Part shown: positions 1-10,729 of the stretch, one piece after another | Numbering within the stretch: position 1 is the first letter of the stretch | Layout of the letters: the number at the start of each line of letters is the position of its first letter | NCBI GenBank assembly: GCA_028015205.1 | Contig: CM051519.1 | Coordinates: 93,827,539-93,891,538, forward strand | DNA length: 64,000 bases | Direction: 5' to 3' | Origin: Mytilisepta virgata | Lineage: Eukaryota; Mollusca; Bivalvia; Mytilida; Mytilidae | The notes under the pieces: model-generated | Told to the model about the DNA's origin: nothing | What the model saw: the letters and a program-made list of their open reading frames with translations, nothing else | Database searches by the model: none | Made by a program: the position numbers and the translations under genes

Positions 1-72
1 TATTACCATATCTCGGTCTTATGTGTTGATATAAAATGGACAAATAATATTTTGATAAATATGTGGTTTCAG

Positions 73-233
73 GTCTGAATAGAGCTGCCTTTGATAACAA
101 AGCTGTTTCATTTGAGGATCACATCACCAGAGAGCATAACATGTGGCATTATTTGAACTTTATTGTCCTGGTTAAAGTGAAGAAAAACACAGAATTTACT
201 GGACCAGAGAGTTATGTGTATGACTTAGTGAAG
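73..233 (+). CDS. ITPR: ITPR exon: zinc-site histidines and post-pore linker
   Basis: The acceptor AG is at 71-72 and the donor GT at 234-235. The first base pair completes a split glycine codon (GL motif). The exon carries [11 protein letters not shown] and TGPESYV, diagnostic of the IP3R linker domain next to the pore. Confidence 0.93.
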
Positions 234-2554
234 GTAACTTTATAATGGGATAATCATGGTCATTTGTCTATGGGCAAACATCTCATATCCTTTATTTGTA
301 ATTGAGGTTGCAGCATAAAAATTCAGTCATTGGATTTGAATTTTGACATTTTTCAGTACTGTCACTGTTTACAAACAGTTACAATTTGTTGTTTATGGAA
401 AAATTAATAATGCTTGATATAAACAAAATAACAATATAAAGAAAGAAATTTTTTGAACAGTAATAACAATTGAGAAATATCAGTGTATTATTAACTAATG
501 TTGAAAATACAGTAAAAACTGCCCAGTTAATACAAAACCGGAACTGGTCATTAATACAGGTCTAATACAGGATTTTCTGTATTAGATCTGTATTAATGAC
601 AAATTCCGGTTTTTCTTTATAAAACCTGTCTTAATGACCCGTTTCAGACACATTGGATTGTATTAATAGACAATTTATAATGCATTATTGGTTAATAAAA
701 GTACTGTAATTTTAATTCAGTAGTTAATAAAGGTGTCATAAAATGGGTATTTTTATATAAAGCCTGTATTAATAATGTCCTCATACAGTTGTATTGGGTC
801 TCGATCAGCTGTATAGGCCCTCGGCATTGCCTCTGGCCTATACAGTTGACCTTGACCCAATACGACTGACTTGGACATAATACAGGCTTTATATGAAAAT
901 ACCCATTTAATAACACTATACTATTACTGGCAAAGTCAATGAAATATATTGAAGTTATTTATAATTTTATGTAGGCTCAAGAATGTTTTTCAACATCCCC
1001 TTTTCTTCTGGATAAAGTCATTTCTGTCTTCTAACAGACTCCAAGGGAAAATTTTAAACTTTCCAAAAAGTGTTTATTTACTATACTGATTGTTAATTCT
1101 TCATTATTAAGAATATCTGGATCTTTGTGTATACAACTAATCATTTAGCATTTGTCTGACTCTGTTAACATTTTGACTGATTACCAGGGAATGGGGGCAT
1201 CGTATAAGAATTAGTGCAGTTTCCTTGAATTTGACAATATATATGAATACTGAATATAATTGGAGATATTTTTGAAAACAGAAAAAATAAACTTTTTGTA
1301 GGATAAGAAACTAGACTGGTTTCCAAGGATGAGAGCAATGTCTCTACAGGCTGAGGAAAGTGAAGGAGAACAGAATGAAATGCATAGTCTTCAGATACAG
1401 TTAGATAGTACAAACAGACTAGTTAAAACTCTTACAAAACAACTTACAGAACTCAGAGAACAGGTATATGTATTTTCCATCTTCTATATATTTTAGGTAA
1501 CTTTGTTTAAGGTAGAATATTAAACTGATATTTTGTAGTGCATGGTTTCTGGGTGATAGCACAAGTTATCTCAAACTTCAGCACATGTATATATAGATTC
1601 TCGTTCAGGTACGAGTGAGTTATGGAATCTCTCCAAAATTTAACTATCGAGGGTGGAGAAATTCCACAACTCACGAGCAAATTGAAGGAGAATATGTTTC
1701 TCCTATGATTTTTGACAAAAATGTCAAGAAAATGTCGTTGCTATGTAGTCATTTCGGGACTTTCTGGCTTATCGTTCCAATAGCTGTAGAAAAAATGGCA
1801 GTAATTCCCACATAGAAATTTAATCACTGCGAGTGGTTAAAAATATTATGTATTTTTATCCCATCGATTAAACACGTCAGGAATAGGAGAAATGGTTATA
1901 CATATAAATGGAAAAATATTAATTAAATATCTCTTTTATCATTTGAATATGTTGCTAAGCAATATGAAACTCAAAACCCTATTGATTTTGTTTTCAGTCA
2001 GAGACAATTATGTCTTGTAATTCTGAATGGCCTAATTAAATTTTAGCCATTGCAATTCCAATTGTGGTAAATATAGTGGAAGACTCTCAGACCCTTAATT
2101 TATGGGAAAGTACCGAGGAACTGTGATATGGCAATTGATTGTAATACATGCAATAGAATTGTAAATATTGCTATTCTAACTTGAGTATATTTCTTTGAGG
2201 ACTTCTTGATTTCTTTGAGAGATCAATGATATTTTGTATAAAGTTGCATTACTATCAGTACATCTCAGTTTGTTGACCATTTCAAGGCCCTGCCCCCCTA
2301 GGTCATGGTCCAGCGACTTTCAATTAATTAGGAATTTGCAAATGTTAAGTTTTCTGCTTAAGTTAGTGTGTTCCTATAACATTTTTAGGTTGCTAAACTT
2401 TTATGGTTGATTATATTTTTTAGGGAAAAAAAAGCAACTAATTCAAATATTTTCATTTAAAATTCTTGTTTTTTAGATGACTGAACAAAGAAAGCAGAAA
2501 CAAAGGAAAGGTTTCTTGCATTCTGCAACTGTTCCAAGTGTGATGCCTATGTGA
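73..2554 (+). CDS. ITPR: Inositol 1,4,5-trisphosphate receptor, C-terminal three coding exons (partial gene)
   Basis: This is the 3' end of an IP3 receptor, the tetrameric ligand-gated calcium channel of the ER membrane. The three exons are 73-233, 1302-1463 and 2477-2554, all joined in phase 0, with AG acceptors and GT donors. They encode the cytosolic tail after the last membrane segment: [10 protein letters not shown], then [36 protein letters not shown], a coiled-coil-like stretch and [10 protein letters not shown] before the stop. This order and wording match the vertebrate IP3R tail as I know it. The pair of histidines in HITREH corresponds to the two His ligands of the family's C-terminal zinc site; the paired cysteines would lie in the preceding exon, outside the window. 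The extreme C-terminus (after KQKQR) is short and differs from vertebrates. A ryanodine receptor is unlikely, because [12 protein letters not shown] is IP3R-type. Confidence 0.95.
534..613. repeat. Near-perfect 37-bp inverted repeat (foldback)
   Basis: The left arm 534-570 and right arm 577-613 are reverse complements with a few mismatches around a 6-nt loop. Both are rich in TAATACAG words. It sits in the ITPR penultimate intron, next to the larger foldback at 731-918. Confidence 0.75.
731..918. repeat. Long imperfect foldback element
   Basis: Arms of about 80-90 bp (731-808 and 823-918) pair over most of their length around a short GC-richer centre (CTCGGCATTGCC). The outer ends read AAATGGGTA and TACCCATTT. 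The centre (about 801-824) resembles that of the hairpin at 40491-40608, suggesting one dispersed foldback or MITE family. Confidence 0.7.
1302..1463 (+). CDS. ITPR: ITPR exon: [12 protein letters not shown] and start of the coiled coil
   Basis: 54 codons, phase 0 on both sides, acceptor AG at 1300-1301 and donor at 1464. It contains [12 protein letters not shown] followed by an acidic stretch and heptad-like Leu spacing that starts the C-terminal coiled coil of the channel tetramer. Confidence 0.94.
2477..2554 (+). CDS. ITPR: ITPR terminal coding exon
   Basis: 25 codons plus TGA at 2552-2554, acceptor TTTTAG just before. It starts [10 protein letters not shown], the conserved end of the coiled coil, then gives a short lineage-specific tail ending VMPM. 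Confidence 0.93.
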   Translation: MTEQRKQKQRKGFLHSATVPSVMPM

Positions 2555-5250
2555 TGTGATTATAAAAGATTTATGGACTTTTCTTCACAGAAAAGCACAG
2601 AAGAAATTCATTTTTAATTGTTCCTCAAGATCAATGTTATATTTTTATGTTCATAGTTGTATCTTTTCTAATATTTAGTGGACCAGTTGTCTATATACCA
2701 GTTAATGAAATATAAAGCAATCATTTTAAAATATTTGAATAGATTTCCAATCTTCACATGTATTGGTATATAAATTATTTACATAAAACTAAGTGGTCTA
2801 CAATCTAATCTAACCATAGGTATTGAGTGCTGTTTTACTTTTAGAGTAAATGTAAGAACTAGAATTGAAGGCTTTGTCCTCACTTGATATAGTGACTACG
2901 TGTCCTTTACTTTTATCTGCCATTTATAGTTTTTTTATATTTCATTTACACCATTGAACTATTAACCAATAGTTTTGAGTAATATGTGTTTTGTGTATAA
3001 TAAATGTATTTCTGTGTACAATGTGACTATCAGCAAACAGAAAATCATATAGTATATACATGTATGTGTTCTCTGTATAGAATCAAACTTTAATGATACG
3101 ATCATTGAGTGGACCGCTTTTAACATGGTATCTAATTATTCCAACTACCATCCAAGTTGACTAACAGAGCCAAACATAGTTTAATGTATGGGAAAGGGAA
3201 AATTTGGTGATAAATTTTTTAGATAATCAGAATCAACTGAATTTTCGTTGATTTTTCTTTGTATTCATATCAGTTTGGAGTTTTCACAAGGCTTTGTCAG
3301 TTTATAAACACAGATACACTACAACTGTAAACACCTAGATAATAGCTGGTGAGGGAGTATCAGTTCTACCCTTCAGAAACACCTGGGTTCACTTCATAGT
3401 TTTCATTTTTCTGTGCTTATTTATGTATTTGTTCATTTGTTTTCGTGTGTTTGTCTGTTGTGTTAAATTAAATCGTTTGGATTTTTCCATAGGTCCATTT
3501 AATTGTTATTATATCTAATGTCATGTTTAATATAGAACAAACTACCTGCCTTCAACGGATAAAATTCTAAATCAAGTGATATGTGGAAAATTACTTGTTG
3601 GCAGCCATTTTTCAAGTATCAACTATATTTAAATTAATATATATTCTGTTTATTGGAACAAATTCAAATAAAATCCTCACTAATTGGCAATATTATATTA
3701 TATATAAATATTTTAGTTATATTGTATAAGAAAGATATAATTCTTTTATATTTACTATTTATGTAGACATAATCAATTTTTAAATCTTTTTATATACATG
3801 TATATATCTGATATGTTTAATACTTGATCTTGTGACATAATGGTGCTTTAAATTAATTATTTTTATATCAAATATATATATATATATATAACTGTTTATT
3901 TTTCATAACACAAGTGAAAAATCTTAAAATTGAACTAGTAAATGTGTACTATTTGGGAGGGTTCCAATAATTTATGGAGCCAGGCAGACTTTACTTCAAG
4001 AAAACACCAATTCTGCTGCATAGCAAATATATCAAATGTTCCTGTAGAAAAATGTACCGGTAAATCAACTTTTTCAAATAATAACCTGTTTTCTGGGTAG
4101 TTATTAAGGTAAATTGTTTATAGACGTCTGAGGACAGTCAAGTTGACCAAGGACAACCATAATGACACACTACAAAAATTGTTAATTTACAGCTTGTTAT
4201 ATTCAGTCAATATTATATGTTATTGTGTTGCTATAAAAATATTTGTTGTAAAAGTAATGGTGCTTAGATTTATGTAATTATTTATACCAGGCCAAAAGCT
4301 TTCCCTTTAACGTGTAGTCAAGTCACAATGTTTAACTCATTTCTTATTTTTGATACATTTATATCATGTGAAACAAAAATACCTTGCCAGTTAATCATAC
4401 CATTTACAGAATTAATGTTTGAATTGTTTTTCTTGTTAGAATTTTTATAGCAGGAAGTCTTGCATAATTTTAGTACATGTGTTTTGTTTTCTCTGTGTAA
4501 AGCAGGTTAAATTGATTTTCAGATGAGTATTAACTAGTGTTATCCACCGATTCTCATTTTCACTATTGTTGCTTAAAACCACCAGACTGATAAGAACCAT
4601 GTTTGACTTTCAGAATTGTATTTGATGATCTGTCCTTCTAGCCAGTAGGACCCATTAATTAGTTTAATAATATTCCAAGTGAAAATTTGCTTCAGAAAGA
4701 ACATCATTTTTTATATTTTCTGCTTAAAAAGTGCTAAATGAGTCTTTTGGAATTTTCAGGCCATCTAAGGTAAAAAAAACCCAAAGTTTTGGAAGAATAC
4801 AAGATCATTCTGTCCATCTGTCTGTTTGTTATTCAAGGAATCTTTTATTGGATTCAGTGAAACCACACAGAGAGCCCATCTAATAAAAAAATGTATTTGA
4901 TGATTTATTCAGCCTTCTTGTTGGCATAGAAACCTGAATAAAGGTTCCACAAATGCAGGTGTTGTCCAAGTGTTAATGGATCTAATAGCTCGAAGGGCCA
5001 TTAATGGATAGGAGTCATCGTATGTCTGGAAAGGGCTACAGATCTTGTCTGGAACAAATGATCGGAGTATACTTATAACATTTTATTTGGTTAAGCATGC
5101 TTCAGCTCTTAGCCCTTTATTGAAAACTTTGTAGGTTTTCAAGGTCACAGTACTCATAATACGTGACTTTATATACTAAAACTAATATGACATATGGAAG
5201 ATCATTCAGGTAGCTTTCCAAATAAAACATAATGAAATATCTCTGAATTT
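2555..5250. other. ITPR 3' UTR and intergenic AT-rich DNA
   Basis: No supportable gene. It contains the 3' UTR of ITPR (to about 3.02 kb), a short (TA)n run near 3870-3892 and unremarkable AT-rich sequence. Confidence 0.6.
2999..3004 (+). promoter_or_regulatory. Candidate polyadenylation signal AATAAA of ITPR
   Basis: AATAAA lies about 450 bp after the ITPR stop in AT-rich 3' UTR-like sequence with no competing ORF. Other near-matches occur (ATAAAG near 2711), so the site actually used is uncertain. Confidence 0.45.
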
Positions 5251-5254
5251 TGTT

Positions 5255-5450
5255 TTTACTGAATATATAAATCAATCAATCAAATACTTTATTGTCATAG
5301 AAATCAAATATATGATTTGTGACAAACAAAACAAATAAATCAAATATACATCAAATTAATCAATATAATATTAAATCATCAGTCATTAAAGTTTTGGGTC
5401 TCCCGTCCTCAGTTCTAATGACTTCTTTTTATGTTAAAAGGAGATAGGTA
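5255..5450 (-). repeat. Probable retroelement 3' end with (ATTG)n tail
   Basis: The sequence begins at ATCAATCAATCAA followed by ACTTTATTGTCAT. On the - strand this reads as ATGACAATAAAGT followed by a (GATT)n tail, the usual layout of a non-LTR element 3' end. No coding part is attached, and the inner boundary is unclear. Confidence 0.45.
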
Positions 5451-5801
5451 CTAGCAGTAGGACTGTTTACACAGTAGGCTTAAAATCCTGTCATTACACT
5501 GGAGAAAAAATTTCCCAAATGGTAGTATTGATAAATATTTTTATCATAAGAACCATGTAGAGTTGAATTAAATGAGAATTGTGAACTGTTATGTGTTGTT
5601 ATGTACTATCTCAGTAATTTTGATTTTAATTCACTGTTAAATTATCAACATAATTATGTCTTGTTTACTATCTAACCTGTATTCCACTTTCTTCTGTATC
5701 TGAGTAATGATCTGTAATGTTTGTTGAATAAACAAAGTGATAATTTACTCTGCTGTTGTTGAAATATATGTAGATTATTCTAGATTTTATATATTCTTAC
5801 A

Positions 5802-6064
5802 GGGGCCTCCGTGGCCATATGGTCTAGGTAGTTTGTCATGACTACTAATGATCACTAGCCTGTCAACACTGAGGTGGTGAATTCGCATCTGTGACAGGGT
5901 GTGTTCAACTTTGATCTAAACTGACATGGATTGCCAATTTTCCTACCGAAGGTTGGTGGTTCATTCTGGGAACTCTGGCTTCCTCCACCAATAAAAACTG
6001 GCCGAATAGCAAACTGTGCTGAAAATGGCGTAAAACCTGAACTAATTAAATAAATGTATAAATA
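5802..6064 (+). mobile_element. tRNA-derived SINE, family 1, full-length copy with TSD
   Basis: The head resembles a class II (Ser/Leu-like) tRNA, with an A-box-like GTGGCCATATGGTCTAGG and a decayed B box (GTGAATTCGCATCTG). A conserved body follows (TTGCCAATTTTCCTACCGAAGG, TTCCTCCACCAATA, GGCGTAAAACC) and an A/T-rich tail. A 12-bp duplication TATATTCTTACA flanks it at 5790-5801 and 6065-6076. Three other copies lie at 8.05, 31.5 and 43.9 kb. A tRNA head with a conserved body fits the core-domain SINE superfamilies of molluscs; the exact family was not checked. Confidence 0.88.
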
Positions 6065-6076
6065 TATATTCTTACA

Positions 6077-8037
6077 CAGTTGTTCAGAATAAGTGATCCT
6101 TGGAAAGGTCAATAATGACACACCACTCAATAAACAACATCAGCCAGAAAGAAAAATATGTAAAGAGCTAAATAAAGGATTTCCTGACTTTGTACAAACA
6201 CTAAAAGGACCATGATTACCAACAAAATGACTACCAGCTTGAACATAAGGAAATATATTTGTTGATAATTTATCCACTGAATTTTTCTTTGGTATTTAAA
6301 ACTGAAAGGTTATCTGGCACAAGTCTGACAACATTACATAGGAATTAGTAATAGCACCTAGAGGTTGTGGTGTGGTCTTATTAAGAAGCAACAGCTAGTT
6401 GGTGCAGAACAACTCTTACTTTTGCCAATCCATACTTGCCAAGTCATATCCACTTTTTGCCATCCACCTTTAAGCAACTATAATAATATTTCTAATAAAC
6501 ATGTATGTCTGATTTGAAATACTTTCTTATACCACAATCTGCTCCCTCATATACCCTGTGATTGGAAATTTATTTTTTTTTTATAGATTTGGTGGTGTTA
6601 AATATCTAATGAGTACTGAATATCTGTAAATCAGGAGTCTGTTGTTACACATAGGGCAGATGATAAAGATCCTGGGTGTGATTTTCCAAATTCCCTAAAA
6701 AAAAATCCATTTTTCTCCAATTCATTAAAATGTTTGCCCTTCTTCCAAATTACCTATATTTTTGCTGAATTTTCCCCAATTTCCCTTAACTTTTTGCTCA
6801 ATATTCCAAATTCTGATGAATTTGGAGCAATTTTGGGATATTCTCCTTTGGTGGTCCCCTTTCAACACAATGGATGGAGGTTCAGACCTCCAACACATGT
6901 CCGCCGTTATTAAACTTGTAGGAAAAATCAGTCAAAAAATATCTGATTAACACATTTATTAAAACGGTAACCAGGCATGATTTTAGTCAGTTATTTAGCT
7001 GATTTCAGTTATTGGGTATTGCAAAATTTATTTGAAAAGTTGTCAAACTGGGCAGAAGCTGCCAGAAAATGATATTTTTGCACACCTAACCTCCCTATTT
7101 CAGTTATTTTTAGCAATTTTCAGTTATTTCCTCTGCTCGTAAAAATCATCCCAGGGTAACACGAATGGCCAACATTACAATCAATTACCATCTTCCAATA
7201 CACAGACCGTCAGAAGTAATCAACGTGAAAAAAGCACAAAACAAATTCAACAGATCATGGTACAGACAGTTAGCAGTGGTCGTTTAAACGGGTTTTACGG
7301 GTACCCAAAACCTCCATATCGACCCTTAGCCCACTACAACTACTTTGCAATTCAGATCAAACAGTCATGTGGTCCATAGGTGGAATGCTGCATGACATGT
7401 AATTCAGATGTATCCGCTTTGACCTACATTTTCCATGTAATATTTACAAACGATTTAATATTCAAATATTTTAATGTAGCACTTAGAATAGTATGGTATA
7501 AAGGATTAAACATATTGAATAATTATTGGTTAATTCCGGTACTTACAAAGGATAAACTTTGGTAAATATTCTTTTATTAGGGAAAGTTCCATGGTATCAG
7601 AGGTCTAACTGTAATTTGACAGACGTATGAAAGTTTTAAAAGTCTTTCCTTTGTGATGTACACATAAAAACATTCGTGTTTTTGCATATGTTATGTTTGC
7701 GTAAGGAAAGTTTTTAGGTTTAATATAACGCGAGAGTTTTCAGTCCACCGATTTCTCAGAACCTATTTAGAAGTATCACTGCGATGCATTTATAATGTAG
7801 AACAAATACTGCTAATGTTGATACACTGTATGCGCACATTTCATTAATTTATGTCTCATTGTGGAAATCTGAAACCTACCAAAACATATAGTAGAACCAA
7901 TGACTGAAAATGACCAAAAACCCACACAGAGAACAAATATATGCGCATTAGAATAACATTTCAGTAACTTCGACCTATATTTCACACCTGGGTGATTCTG
8001 ATTAATTTTTAGTCAGGTTCACGTCTCAAGGTCGCAC
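6077..8037. other. Intergenic, no gene recognised
   Basis: AT-rich DNA with a pyrimidine-rich low-complexity patch near 6680-6800 (repeated TTCCAAATT-like words). No ORF here has splice context or a recognisable motif. Confidence 0.5.
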
Positions 8038-8045
8038 AAGTATGT

Positions 8046-8213
8046 TTTATTTATATATTCAGTTTGGGTTTTACGTCGTTTTCAGCACTTTTGGCTACTT
8101 CGCGGCCGCCAGTTTTTATTGGTGGAGGAAGCCGGAATACCCAGAGAAAACCACCGACCTTCGGAAGGAAAATTGGTAATCCTTGTCAAGTAAGATCGGA
8201 GTCGAACAGGTAT
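8046..8213 (-). mobile_element. SINE family 1, 5'-truncated copy
   Basis: The reverse complement matches the body and 3' part of the 43.9-kb copy (GGTAGGAAAATTGG-like and GGTGGAGGAAGCCGG words) but stops before the tRNA head. A short possible TSD, AAGTATGT, occurs at 8038-8045 and 8214-8221. Confidence 0.8.
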
Positions 8214-8774
8214 AAGTATGTAAATTCATTACTACAATTTTCTTACATCTCTTGTTCATTGTTGAAACACGATGTCTACCTTTACTTTTTAAAATTTCAT
8301 CATAATAACCAAAAGAAGGATTTTGTTTATTTTATAATGGTTATATCCTTCCACTGTTTAACTATTGTTGTCTATATGGGGTGAAACCTCCAATTGAAAG
8401 GAAATGGATGAATTATGTACACTCGAATAAAAAAGCTTCTCGTGCAAAAATGATGCGTCATTTAAACCTTTCTTTAAAGAGTTGTGGTGGCTATCAAATG
8501 GATCATACGAAAACACCATAGTAAACAGAGTTCTGTGCCATAAAGGGGTATTAATGTATAAATCTATATATATAGTATTCCTCCGGATTATAAAAGTATT
8601 CATTACGCTAAACTTAATTGAACGTCTTTTTCACAAAGCAAAATGAATAAAACTGCACCCGAGCTAGACATGTAAATATTTCGATTCTTATGTTAATCCA
8701 AAAGAAATATGTGTGACTACAATTTATAATATAACATGTTTATGTTGTAAATATGCACATTTAATACCGAGCTA

Positions 8775-8875
8775 ATTAATTTGTTGTATTTATAATCAAG
8801 GCCACAGGGGAGATAAGTATTGTAGACTAAATGTTGTTACCCAATTCATTATCATTATTATTATATTCTCCATAC
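8775..8875 (+). mobile_element. LINE 3' tail fragment
   Basis: GGCCACAGGGGAGATAAGTATTGTA-type sequence (8811 onward), then TGTTACCCAATT and a (CATTATTATT) tail, parallels the 3' end of the LINE at 54390-54470 (GGCCCCAGGGAAGATTAG, then GTTACCCTCTTT). Only the terminal part remains. Confidence 0.5.
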
Positions 8876-8879
8876 TTGC

Positions 8880-10360
8880 CAACATACTTTTGCTAGAATC
8901 CCTGATAAAATCGGCAAGAATCCATGGCGAAGCCCCGGCCGAAAACGATTTTATGGTATTTGGAAGCTGTTCCCAGAGTGCAAAAATGTGAATAAATGTT
9001 TATGAATATTACTTTATTTTTGTGTAAAATATTATCTTAATTCTTGATAGTTTGACTGGAACAGCAGTAATGAAAACACAACATGCAAATGCATATGGGT
9101 ATCCACTGTGATGAAGACCTTTCGGTGTCTTCTGAAACGTGTCTTCATTAAGAGCAGGGATTTTGTCTGTCTTACATTGTTATAAGTATAAGCACTGAAA
9201 AAATCCCTGGGAAATTTAGAAATCCCAGAGAATATTACAGTCCACCCGGTATCCCGGTAATGGGGTCAAATTTCCGGAGGTTCCGGGAGAAATCCGGGGC
9301 ATTGGCATGTATGTATTCTCCTGTCGTACGTGTTCAGGATGCTGTCTCATTGACGCACGGCTTTTGCGCCTTATACCCGAACAAACCTACATTTTTTTTC
9401 AATTTTACGTTTCTGACCTAAAAAAGTTTAACCTCGAAATATTTTATGGATAGGTATTTTAATTAAAAAGGGAAATTAAGGTAAAAAAATATAAAGATTT
9501 GAGATCCTACATTCAGAACCCGATGAACCATTAGGTCAGTACGTCAGAGGGTCGCGGTAACTAAAATATAATTATTGTTTCAGGCGATTTCAATAGAAAT
9601 AAAACTTATGCAAGTGATGGGAAGAAGACCCGAGACCACAATTATTTCATAGTGCATTTTCATATTAGCATTAAGTCAAATTGAAAATACTGCACCAGTT
9701 CAAACTTTATAATCTTTCTTTTATTCAATGTACACTCGTAGCTGGAAAATACATCAAAATTATAGAAAATCCTACCATTGCAAAATGAAAAAAAAAATCC
9801 CCAAAATGTCTTTAAGGGGTATAGTTATATATCATTCACAGAACTTGGGCCATTTTGACAGTCACCAAATTAAAACTTTTACATACTTCTCATTAAAAAA
9901 CTGTTTAAAATTAAGTAATTTGACCCTTGTGCTTATATTTTAACTAGGATACTTGAAAAAATGCAAACAGAAAGTAGGGGAAATTAAAATGGAAAAATAC
10001 ACTATAAAATATGGGGAACTGTATCCGTGGACGAGTCGATGTGGATTAATTTTGGCTCGGGCCAGACGGATTAAGAGAACGTACCAAAACTGATATTGCT
10101 TTTCAGGTTCTGTAAAATTTATCACACTGACAGCGTAGAGTTAGGGACCTTTGGCAATCTCTATTACTAAACTTGCATAAGAAGAACGTAAGAAACACAT
10201 TTTTTTTCAATAATCTTGTTTTCAATGAATTTCCCGAGAAAATATTTTGAACACTGAAGATCACAGATTGTCTGGAAGATATAGGCTGCTTATTATTATA
10301 TTCTTGAGGTACATATTGCATGTGAGATGTGATTGAATGTCAAACTAATCCGGATCGTTG
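8880..10360. other. Intergenic, including the probable sarcospan 3' UTR
   Basis: No gene seen. The upper part (towards 10360) must hold the sarcospan 3' UTR, since that gene ends at 10361 on the - strand. The first AATAAA on that strand is at 9720-9725, 640 bp below the stop. Confidence 0.45.
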
Positions 10361-10729
10361 CTATACGTGGTCTGTATTCATGCCATGATTTTGGGAACTA
10401 AACGAGTACCTTATTCCCGAATATATACCTCCGTATTGAGATTTCCACAATAAAATAGCAAACCAAAATGAAATACCACTTCCTATCGCACAGAGACCAC
10501 TTTGTACAATAAAAAATATTTTGACCAGACAATATAGAATATCACAATTTGCCAGGTCTCTGTAGGTATACTGTTTTGATAGAGGGTCTGTTGACCCGTA
10601 ACATACACAGTCATTGTTTGTTACTTGGCAGTGGTTGTATCCGTACATCTTTACAATGTGTATTACAGGGAATGTACTCGCAACTAAACACACAAAAATA
10701 CAGATAACTGCCAGAACAAAACATATTCC
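10361..10729 (-). CDS. SSPN: Sarcospan exon 3: TM3, large loop, TM4, C-terminus
   Basis: 122 codons plus stop, after the acceptor TTTTCAG. It contains the third hydrophobic segment, the loop Cys residues (CQVTNNDCVCY), LSKQYTYRDLANC (compare vertebrate LSRTFVYRD), TM4 and a short tail ending NTDHV. Confidence 0.9.
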   Translation of the reverse strand, partial: GICFVLAVICIFVCLVASTFPVIHIVKMYGYNHCQVTNNDCVCYGSTDPLSKQYTYRDLANCDILYCLVKIFFIVQSGLCAIGSGISFWFAILLWKSQYGGIYSGIRYSFSSQNHGMNTDHV

